A DNA stretch of 49,962 nucleotides from an uncultured Bacilli bacterium (GTDB lineage Bacteria > Bacillota_I > Bacilli_A > RF39 > UBA660), in assembly GCA_934162265.1 (NCBI GenBank), contig CAKPHZ010000010.1:1-49962 (forward strand), read 5' to 3'. The translations under genes and the position numbers were made by a program. Each line of letters opens with the position of its first letter. Position 1 is the first letter of the stretch. The notes under the pieces were generated by a model that saw only the letters and a list, made by a program, of their open reading frames with translations, did not search any database and was not told where the DNA came from. This document shows positions 43,756 to 49,962 of the stretch, piece after piece.

Positions 43756-45216
43756 ATGGACTTGGATAATACTGTTCAGAATATTAATATAAGTGCTATT
43801 ATTCCACCAAAAGAACAATTAGTCTTAGATAATGAAGTTCAAAAATTAATTGATTCTATAAGAGAAAATGGAATATTAGATCCATTATTATTACGACCTA
43901 AAAATAGTAAGTATGAAATAGTAATTGGTAATAAGAGGTATGAAATAGCCAGAATATTAGGTTTAAAAACTGTTCCAGCACTAATAAAAGAAATTGATGA
44001 TGAAGTAGTACAACAATACAAGATGATTAACAACTTTGATAAAAAAAATAAAGTATCAAAAAAAACAAATAAAGAACAAAATCATCAATCAGGAAAATTT
44101 ATAAATATACCGAATGATAAAAAAGAACAAAATCAAGAACTAAATTATCAAAATTATGAATTTATTCAAAATGTAGACAATAAAGACTTTTCGAATAGTT
44201 TAAATATGTCTAACTTTGATAATCAACAAATTGAAAATACATATGATAGAATAAATAGAGAAACACAGAAATCAGATATCATAAATTTATCTGAATTAAA
44301 CAAAGAATATGAAAGGGAAGATTTTAAAATGAATAATAATCAAATGAATAATATGCCAAATAATAACATGGGAATGAATCCTCAAAATAATAATCAAGTA
44401 CCACAGGAACCTACTTTTGGAGGAAGATTTTTTCCGTCACTAGAAGATGAACCAACAAATATGAATATGGGAGGAATTAATATTCCAAATCAAAATAATA
44501 GTAATTTAATTGATTTAACTGATATGGGAAGTGAAAATGTAGCACCTTCTCAATTATCTAATCAAAATTTAAATAATAATTCTCAATTCAACATTGGACA
44601 ACAACAAGAACAGATAAATCCCATTTCAAGCCCAACAGCAGTAGATAACGTACTAAGTATTGATAATTTACAAAATAATAATCAATTAGTTGAACCTCAA
44701 TCTATACAACCTGAACCTCAAAATATACCACCAGTTTATAATCAGTCTCAATCACAAGAAATACAAAATATGGGGCAACCAGCCTTAAATTCTGTTGTTT
44801 CTTCTATTCCAGAGCAATCAGCAATTTTACCTCAACAGCAAAATACAGATTATCCACAAAATCAATATGATATGTCCCAAAATACTTCTTCAAGCGAAAT
44901 GATTTTGAATCAGGAATTACCACAACAATCAATAGAGCCAATAATATCAGGAAGTATACCGTCGCAAAATGATTTTTCACAACAACCGCAAATGTCAGAG
45001 TTAATTAATAATTCTATTCCTACACCAGTTCAACCAGAAATAAATTCTAACTCATCAATGAATATTCAAGTTAGTCCAAATCAAAAAGATTTGAGTCCAG
45101 TTTTAAATACAATTAAAAATTTAGCCATTAATTTAGAAGCTTTTGGTTATAAATTAAATGTTTCTGAAGAAAATTTAGAAAATTCTATTAAATTAGTAAT
45201 TGAAATAGAAAAATAA
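43756..45216 (+). CDS. ParB-N-terminal-domain protein with a long Q/N-rich tail, no HTH
   Basis: Protein of 486 residues. Residues about 8-85 resemble the ParB/sulfiredoxin-fold CTP-binding domain: LIDSIRENGILDPLLLR, then YEIVIGNKRYEIARILGLKTVPALI. The GERR box is altered to GNKR, and the second motif (ENxQR in ParB) reads INNFDKK. No helix-turn-helix follows. Residues about 90-440 are low complexity, rich in Asn, Gln, Pro, Ser and Met, and predicted disordered. The last ~40 residues (LNTIKNLAINLEAFGYKLNV and on) look ordered. The start at 43756 is set by AGAGGGA. It occupies the noc/spo0J position after rsmG. An in-frame ATG at 44329 with an AGGGAAG could start a shorter product. Function unknown. 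Confidence 0.75.
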   Translation: MDLDNTVQNINISAIIPPKEQLVLDNEVQKLIDSIRENGILDPLLLRPKNSKYEIVIGNKRYEIARILGLKTVPALIKEIDDEVVQQYKMINNFDKKNKVSKKTNKEQNHQSGKFINIPNDKKEQNQELNYQNYEFIQNVDNKDFSNSLNMSNFDNQQIENTYDRINRETQKSDIINLSELNKEYEREDFKMNNNQMNNMPNNNMGMNPQNNNQVPQEPTFGGRFFPSLEDEPTNMNMGGINIPNQNNSNLIDLTDMGSENVAPSQLSNQNLNNNSQFNIGQQQEQINPISSPTAVDNVLSIDNLQNNNQLVEPQSIQPEPQNIPPVYNQSQSQEIQNMGQPALNSVVSSIPEQSAILPQQQNTDYPQNQYDMSQNTSSSEMILNQELPQQSIEPIISGSIPSQNDFSQQPQMSELINNSIPTPVQPEINSNSSMNIQVSPNQKDLSPVLNTIKNLAINLEAFGYKLNVSEENLENSIKLVIEIEK

Positions 45217-45217
45217 T

Positions 45218-45275
45218 AAAAACATCTAAATTTGAGAAAAATATTATAGAGTTCTCAATTTAGATGTTTTTTAGA
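45218..45275. terminator. Bidirectional terminator between the ParB-like gene and the PBP gene
   Basis: AACATCTAAATT-GAGAA arms of about 19 bp (one bulged T) around a 13-nt loop, with T runs on one side and A runs on the other; it serves the two convergent genes. Confidence 0.85.
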
Positions 45276-45298
45276 TTTATAAAAATAAAATATATATT

Positions 45299-47275
45299 TT
45301 AACTTGCAAATTTTTTTTCATTTTCTTCTTTGAATACTGTTTCAAAATCTTTTGATCCATAACTAGGTTCTGTTCCTTTTAAAAAATAAAATATTTTTGT
45401 ATTTTTATCTCCTTCTTTTGCTGATTCTCCTGTAATAGGATTTACCAAAGTTCCAACAACATCATTAGGAATATCATACCAACTATTATCTTTATCTTTT
45501 AAATAATTTTCCATAGTATTTATCCAAATATTTTTATGATAATTGTGTTCATTAGTATCAATTTTTTTATTGTTATCATATCCATTCCAAATAGATAAAA
45601 CAGCATTCTTATTATATCCAACAATCCACACATCTGTATCTGTTGTACCCGTTTTAATAGCATATTTATTTGAAATTTTTGGCAAAAGACTAATTACTGT
45701 TGGATAATTATAATTTATAAAAGCTTTATCATAGGTATAAGTTAACATTTCATTCAAAATAAAAGTTAAACTTTCGTTCAAAATTTTTTCATTATAATGA
45801 CTAAATTGATAAATAGTATTACCTGAATTATCTTCAATTTTTTCGATAAAATGTTGTTCAACACGACTCCCCATATTAGCAAATGTACTATAAGCCTCAG
45901 TAAGTTCAGACATTCTCATTTCTCCAGTACCTAAAGCTAAAGAAGGATTTGGAGATAATTTACTTTCAATTCCCAATCGATGAGACATATTTACTAAAGT
46001 ATTTTCTCCTAAAAATAAATGTGTTTTAACAGCGTATACATTATCAGAATAAGAAATAGCAGCACCCATAGTAATTGCCCCATTAGCATAACTTTCATTA
46101 TAATTACTAGGAGTATAATTTTTTCCATTTGAAAAATTAAAAGTTGTTTTTTCACTAGTAAAACAAGAGGCACTAGTAAATCCATTTTCTAAAGCAGAAT
46201 AATAAAGAATAGGTTTCATTGTAGAACCAATTTGTCTTTTAGCATTAAGTGCTCTGTTAAATTGACTCTTAGAGTAATCTTTTCCGCCTATCAAAGCAAG
46301 AACACTTCCATCATTGGGATTACTCATCATGCCTGCAACTTGCATTTCAGTGCTATTGCTCATATTATCACGTACTGCTTTTTCTAAACTCTCTTGTGCA
46401 TTAACATCTAAAGTAGTATAAATCTTTAATCCTCCAGATTGTAGAGTTGAATTAGGAATATTAATACTTTCTAACTCATTAATTACAGCATCTCTAAAAT
46501 AAAGAACATTTTCTAGATTACCTTGATTTGTTTTCCCAATATATTCTAAATGATAATTAACTGCTTCATCCATCTCTTCTTTTTGAATAATTCCTCTACT
46601 ATACATAGACAAAAGAACTATTTTTTGTCTTTTTTTTGCCTTATTTTCATTAGTAATTGGAGAATAGTTTGAAGGAGATTGAGGAATTCCTGCTAACATA
46701 GAAGCCTCTGCTAACGAAAGTGTTTTAGAACTATGCCCAAAATAATACCAACTAGCACTTTCAATTCCATATACACCACCATAATTAATAGTATTTAAAT
46801 AACCTTCTAATATTTCTTTTTTACTGTAATGAGTTTCTAATTCAGCAGCCAGAATAGCTTCATCTATTTTCCTACTCCATGTTTTATCATAGTTTAAAAA
46901 TAAATTCCTAGCATACTGTTGAGTAATAGTAGAAGCCCCTTCTTTTAGGCTCCTACTCTGCAAGTTTTTTACAGCAGCTTTAATAATTCTAAAATAGTCA
47001 AATCCTAAATGTTGATAAAAATACTTATCTTCCGTAGATAAAGTAGCTTGTATTAGATAAGGACTAATATTATCTAAATTAACCCATTCATCATTATCAT
47101 TAAAAATCAATTTTTTTTGATTATCATACAAGTAGTAAGATTGAGTCTTATGAATAGATATTTTGGGAGTGATATAACAATAAGTATAAAGAATAATATT
47201 AAAACTTAGAAAAAACAAACTAATAATCCCTATTAACTTAAAAAAAATAGAAAAAGCTTTTTTTAATTTCGCCAT
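45299..47275 (-). CDS. Class A penicillin-binding protein (PBP1a type)
   Basis: Bifunctional peptidoglycan synthase of 658 residues. A cytosolic basic start, one membrane anchor (about 12-34), a GT51 glycosyltransferase domain (about 65-235) with TEDKYFYQHLGFDYFRI and GASTITQQYARNLFL, and a transpeptidase domain with SxxK as GSTMKPI near residue 351, SDN (YSDNVYAV) and KTGT near 543. The C terminus is short, without a long disordered tail. AGAGGTT precedes the ATG at 47275. It is transcribed leftward, against the other genes on this arm, and is convergent with the ParB-like gene. Confidence 0.95.
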   Translation of the reverse strand: MAKLKKAFSIFFKLIGIISLFFLSFNIILYTYCYITPKISIHKTQSYYLYDNQKKLIFNDNDEWVNLDNISPYLIQATLSTEDKYFYQHLGFDYFRIIKAAVKNLQSRSLKEGASTITQQYARNLFLNYDKTWSRKIDEAILAAELETHYSKKEILEGYLNTINYGGVYGIESASWYYFGHSSKTLSLAEASMLAGIPQSPSNYSPITNENKAKKRQKIVLLSMYSRGIIQKEEMDEAVNYHLEYIGKTNQGNLENVLYFRDAVINELESINIPNSTLQSGGLKIYTTLDVNAQESLEKAVRDNMSNSTEMQVAGMMSNPNDGSVLALIGGKDYSKSQFNRALNAKRQIGSTMKPILYYSALENGFTSASCFTSEKTTFNFSNGKNYTPSNYNESYANGAITMGAAISYSDNVYAVKTHLFLGENTLVNMSHRLGIESKLSPNPSLALGTGEMRMSELTEAYSTFANMGSRVEQHFIEKIEDNSGNTIYQFSHYNEKILNESLTFILNEMLTYTYDKAFINYNYPTVISLLPKISNKYAIKTGTTDTDVWIVGYNKNAVLSIWNGYDNNKKIDTNEHNYHKNIWINTMENYLKDKDNSWYDIPNDVVGTLVNPITGESAKEGDKNTKIFYFLKGTEPSYGSKDFETVFKEENEKKFAS

Positions 47276-47377
47276 AAAATAAACCTCTTTTCTAACAAAA
47301 AATAAGTATTTTAAATCTTATTTATATTATTAGTAAAAAAAAGATAAATATAAGTTTTATTTTTAAAAAACTTGTGG

Positions 47378-47383
47378 TATAAT
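47378..47383 (+). promoter_or_regulatory. Extended -10 promoter of the DUF1934-argS-rpoE run
   Basis: TATAAT directly after TGG (extended -10); no good -35. A strong AAGGAGG lies 20 nt downstream. Confidence 0.55.
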
Positions 47384-47416
47384 GTCTACTGATTAATCAC
47401 GTAAGGAGGAATTTTT

Positions 47417-47782
47417 ACGAAAACAAGAATTTCTGGTTTCTTAAAAAACGTTACAGATAATGAATTAATTAACATTGATGTTTTAGGAATAAAGCAAAAA
47501 AAATCTTTAACTTATCCTCACGAAAAAGACATTTATAAAATTAAAATTTTATCTGAAGACAAATTAGTTATTGAAAGAAACAATGATTTAATCACTAGTA
47601 CATTAATTTTTGAAAAAGGGAAAAAAACATCTTCTTTGTATTGGATAAAAAAAGAAGATATTACATTGGAAATTAATATAAAAACAAAATACTTAAAAAT
47701 ATCAGATAATCTGATTGATATTGCATATACTATTATCGATTCCAATACTGATTATCAATATAAAATAGAAATGAGTGAATAA
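47417..47782 (+). CDS. DUF1934 (YwiB-like) protein with apparent ACG start
   Basis: Beta-barrel (calycin-like) protein of about 121 residues. The frame begins TKTRISGFLKNV and continues with LIFEKGKKTSSLYWIKKEDITLEI and KYLKISDNLIDIAYTI, which matches the DUF1934/YwiB pattern, and ywiB lies just before argS in B. subtilis. No ATG, GTG or TTG exists in this frame between the in-frame TAA at 47402 and the conserved start of the domain; ACG at 47417 is 7 nt after a perfect AGGAGG. Either ACG is the initiation codon or an ATG-to-ACG change or sequencing error occurred here. The stop overlaps closely with argS (2 nt apart). Function unknown. Confidence 0.75.
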   Translation, partial: TKTRISGFLKNVTDNELINIDVLGIKQKKSLTYPHEKDIYKIKILSEDKLVIERNNDLITSTLIFEKGKKTSSLYWIKKEDITLEINIKTKYLKISDNLIDIAYTIIDSNTDYQYKIEMSE

Positions 47783-47784
47783 TA

Positions 47785-49404
47785 ATGAGTATCAAATTCA
47801 AATTAACTGAATTAATAAAAAATAGTTTACAAAAACTAAATATAGAAACAGATAATATTATAATAGAAAAACCATCAAAAAAAGAAAATGGAGACTATTC
47901 TTCAAATATTGCTTTAACATTGACAAAAAAATTACATAAGTCTCCTTTAGAAATTGCAAATATGATAAAAGATAATATAGAATATGAAAATATAATTAGT
48001 GAAATACAGATAGCTAATCCTGGTTTTATTAATTTTTACTTAAAAAAAGAATTTATTCAAAGTTATATCAATAAAATTATTACAGAAAAAAATAATTATG
48101 GAAAAAATACAATAGGAAATAATGAAAAGATAAATATTGAGTTTGTAAGTGCTAATCCAACAGGAATTCTTCATATTGGTCATGGTCGTGGAGCAACATA
48201 TGGAGATAATCTAGCTAGAATCATGAATTTTAGTGGCTATGATGTAACAAAAGAATATTATGTAAATGATGCAGGAAATCAAATGAATAATTTAGGAATA
48301 TCAATAAAAGAAAGGTATAGAGAATTATGTGGCTATGGATGTAACTTACCAGAAAATGGTTACCATGGAAAAGAAATCATTGATTTAGCAAAAGATATAT
48401 ATAATAAATATGGAAATACAAAATTAGATAGTGACATAGAATTCTTTAGAAAAGAAGGATTAGATAAGCTATTAGACCAAATAAAAAAAGACTTAGACCG
48501 CTATCGTGTAAACTTTAACATCTTTACCAGTGAACAATCAATTTATGATAGATGTTTAGTAGAAGATACCTTAAACAAATTAAAACAAAGTGGCAGTTGC
48601 TATATAAAAGATGATGCTCTATGGCTAAAAACAACTGATTACGGAGATGAAAAAGATAGAGTATTAATTAAAAGTGATGGGAACTATACTTACTTAACAC
48701 CAGATATTGCTTATCATACTGATAAAATAAGTAGAGGATATGACAGATTAATTGATGTCCTAGGATCAGATCATCATGGATATATTGCTAGATTAAAAGC
48801 AGCATTATCAATGCTAGGTAAAGATAGTAACATTTTAGATATAAAGATTTTACAGATGGTAAGATTAATTAAAGATGGCGAAGAGTTAAAACTAAGTAAA
48901 AGAACTGGTAAAACAATAACATTGATGGAATTAGTAGATGAAATAGGAGTAAATGCAACTAGATATTTCTTTTCGTCCCATAGCTTAGATACTTCTATGG
49001 ATTTAAATATTGATTTAGCATTAAAACAATCAAATGAAAATCCAGTTTATTATATAGAATATGCTAATGCTAGAATATGCTCTATTTTGAAAAAATATCA
49101 CAGAAAAGCTAACTTACACGATAATTATTTAACATTACAATCTGAAGATACATATAGTATTTTAAATAAATTAATAGAGTTTGAAGATGTAGTAATCTCT
49201 TCAGCAAAAAAAGAAGCCCCACACCTAATAGCAAATTATGTTTATGAATTAGCAACTTTATTCCACTCTTTCTATGCCAAAGAACAAATAATAACAGATA
49301 ATGAGAAAGATACAGAGGAAAAAATTAATTTATTACTAGCAGTACAAATAGTAATTCAAAATGCTCTAGATTTATTAGGAATTATCCCTAGAGAGGAAAT
49401 GTAG
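47785..49404 (+). CDS. argS: Arginyl-tRNA synthetase
   Basis: Class Ia synthetase, 539 residues. The N-terminal Add-1 domain (about 1-90), HIGH motif HIGHGRGA near residue 128, a KMSKS-equivalent KLSKRTGKT near 370, and a C-terminal DALR anticodon domain (about 430-539) with the signature YYIEYANARICSIL. It begins 2 nt after the DUF1934 stop. It is followed by rpoE after 10 nt. Confidence 0.97.
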   Translation: MSIKFKLTELIKNSLQKLNIETDNIIIEKPSKKENGDYSSNIALTLTKKLHKSPLEIANMIKDNIEYENIISEIQIANPGFINFYLKKEFIQSYINKIITEKNNYGKNTIGNNEKINIEFVSANPTGILHIGHGRGATYGDNLARIMNFSGYDVTKEYYVNDAGNQMNNLGISIKERYRELCGYGCNLPENGYHGKEIIDLAKDIYNKYGNTKLDSDIEFFRKEGLDKLLDQIKKDLDRYRVNFNIFTSEQSIYDRCLVEDTLNKLKQSGSCYIKDDALWLKTTDYGDEKDRVLIKSDGNYTYLTPDIAYHTDKISRGYDRLIDVLGSDHHGYIARLKAALSMLGKDSNILDIKILQMVRLIKDGEELKLSKRTGKTITLMELVDEIGVNATRYFFSSHSLDTSMDLNIDLALKQSNENPVYYIEYANARICSILKKYHRKANLHDNYLTLQSEDTYSILNKLIEFEDVVISSAKKEAPHLIANYVYELATLFHSFYAKEQIITDNEKDTEEKINLLLAVQIVIQNALDLLGIIPREEM

Positions 49405-49414
49405 GAGGATTATG

Positions 49415-49849
49415 ATGAAATTAAATAATATACCAAAAAATGAATTAGAGTTATTGTCATATAAAGAAATAGCCAAAATGTACTTAGAAGAAAATAAAGT
49501 AACTAAAAATACAGCAGATTTATTTAAAGAAGTTTGTAAACTACTTGATTTATCAGAACAAGAATATGTAGATAAAATAGCAGATTTTTTTGAATCATTA
49601 ACTACTTCAAAAGAATTTATTTTGTTAGAAGATGGAACATGGGATTTAAAATCAAATCATAAAGTAAAAGTTTCTATTGAAGATTTAGATGATGATTCAT
49701 CAGAAGAAGTAGAATCAGACTCTAATGAATTAGATGAAGAAGAAATAAATGATATAGACACTATAGATGATGACAATTTTATAGATGATGATACAGATGA
49801 TGATCTAGCAGATTTAACAATTGTCGACGATGATGAATTAGAAGAATAA
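49415..49849 (+). CDS. rpoE: RNA polymerase delta subunit
   Basis: Gram-positive delta factor of 144 residues. The N-terminal HARE-HTH domain (about 1-85) includes LSYKEIAKMYLEENKVTKNTADLFKE; residues 95-144 are nearly all Asp/Glu, the disordered acidic tail that displaces nucleic acid and speeds polymerase recycling. Two ATGs are adjacent; the second (49415) has the better 6-nt spacing from AGGAGG. It is the last gene of the argS run and is followed by two terminators. In Bacillus the next gene is pyrG. Confidence 0.93.
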   Translation: MKLNNIPKNELELLSYKEIAKMYLEENKVTKNTADLFKEVCKLLDLSEQEYVDKIADFFESLTTSKEFILLEDGTWDLKSNHKVKVSIEDLDDDSSEEVESDSNELDEEEINDIDTIDDDNFIDDDTDDDLADLTIVDDDELEE

Positions 49850-49857
49850 ATTAAAAG

Positions 49858-49885
49858 AGGCACTATTTTAAAAGTGCTTTTTTTC
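49858..49885 (+). terminator. Rho-independent terminator of rpoE
   Basis: GGCACT (49859-49864) pairs with AGTGCT (49873-49878) and is followed by a T run. Confidence 0.8.
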
Positions 49886-49931
49886 TTTATAAGGAAACTA
49901 CGATTTTTGTGTATAACTGGTAGTTAATCGA

Positions 49932-49960
49932 ATGGGTGCAATTATTTTGCACCCATTTTT
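49932..49960 (+). terminator. Strong second hairpin terminator at the window edge
   Basis: ATGGGTGCAA and TTGCACCCAT form a perfect 10-bp stem with a 5-nt loop, followed by five T residues. It may be a second rpoE terminator, or a leader attenuator for a gene (possibly pyrG) beyond the window. Confidence 0.75.
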
Positions 49961-49962
49961 AA

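Noticed and set aside
43756..43990. A standard ParB or Noc partition protein
   Set aside because: The HTH region is missing and both CTP-binding boxes are altered, so the canonical name was not given.
45299..47275. PBP gene as a recent insertion because of its orientation
   Set aside because: It has ordinary composition, its own start signals and a shared convergent terminator; orientation alone is weak evidence.
1..49962. Mycoplasma-type genetic code
   Set aside because: TGA ends tatD and rsmI at normal lengths, and Trp is encoded by TGG.
1..49962. tRNA genes, rRNA genes, CRISPR arrays, insertion sequences
   Set aside because: No T-arm/cloverleaf patterns, rRNA blocks, regularly spaced repeats or transposase motifs were seen.

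Overview
The window is the chromosomal replication-origin region of a very AT-rich member of the Bacillota (class Bacilli). The gene order follows Bacillus subtilis on both sides of dnaA: dnaA-dnaN-(comK)-recF-gyrB-gyrA, ffs-dnaX-ybaB-recR-bofA, holB-ricT-trmN6-rsmI, pth-mfd, spoVT, metG and tatD to the left; rpmH-rnpA-yidC-jag-mnmE-mnmG-rsmG and then DUF1934-argS-rpoE to the right. TGA is used as a stop (tatD, rsmI) and TGG as Trp, so this is the standard bacterial code, not the Mycoplasma code. A small host-associated lineage of Bacilli (RF39-like or a relative of Erysipelotrichales/Acholeplasmatales) would fit, but the sequence alone does not fix the lineage.

Layout. 0-4.0 kb: lytic-transglycosylase-like protein, tatD, a small membrane protein, metG and dut, all leftward. 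4.1-4.5 kb: a probable independent non-coding RNA with its own promoter and terminator. 4.8-7.2 kb: a lone rightward YfhO-type membrane protein. 7.2-13.9 kb: accessory and regulatory genes (spoVT, TSCPD protein, corA, hsp20 under a CIRCE-like operator, a zinc dehydrogenase, a DUF2974 hydrolase, a HAD phosphatase). 14-24.1 kb: the conserved repair, replication and RNA-modification block from mfd to dnaX. 24.2-25.2 kb: the SRP RNA gene and a gene-free stretch with three canonical parS sites. 25.2-34.2 kb: gyrA, gyrB, recF, comK, dnaN, dnaA. 32.7-34.5 kb: two clusters of DnaA boxes (bipartite oriC). 34.6-36.3 kb: a HerA/FtsK-type ATPase in the place where dnaA and rpmH are normally adjacent. From 36.5 kb rightward: ribosomal protein L34, RNase P protein, YidC, Jag, MscS, tRNA- and rRNA-modification genes, a ParB-N-domain protein with a long Q/N-rich tail, a class A PBP (leftward), a DUF1934 protein with an apparent ACG start, argS and rpoE.

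How the genes fit together. Most genes diverge from oriC, so they run with the replication forks. Replication initiation (DnaA, boxes), elongation (beta clamp, tau/gamma, delta prime), topology (gyrase), recombination (RecF, RecR, YbaB, Mfd) and origin segregation (parS) lie within about 20 kb. Regulatory signs point to a Spo0A-type developmental network: a ComK homologue whose promoter carries four Spo0A-box-like heptamers at exact 10-bp spacing, SpoVT, a BofA-like protein, and an isolated perfect Spo0A box at the tatD-operon promoter.

Most worth a second look: the ParB-like protein without a DNA-binding domain in the noc/parB slot, the composite parS sites, the ComK that lacks the MecA-degron region and its Spo0A array, the 360-nt ncRNA candidate, and the ACG start.
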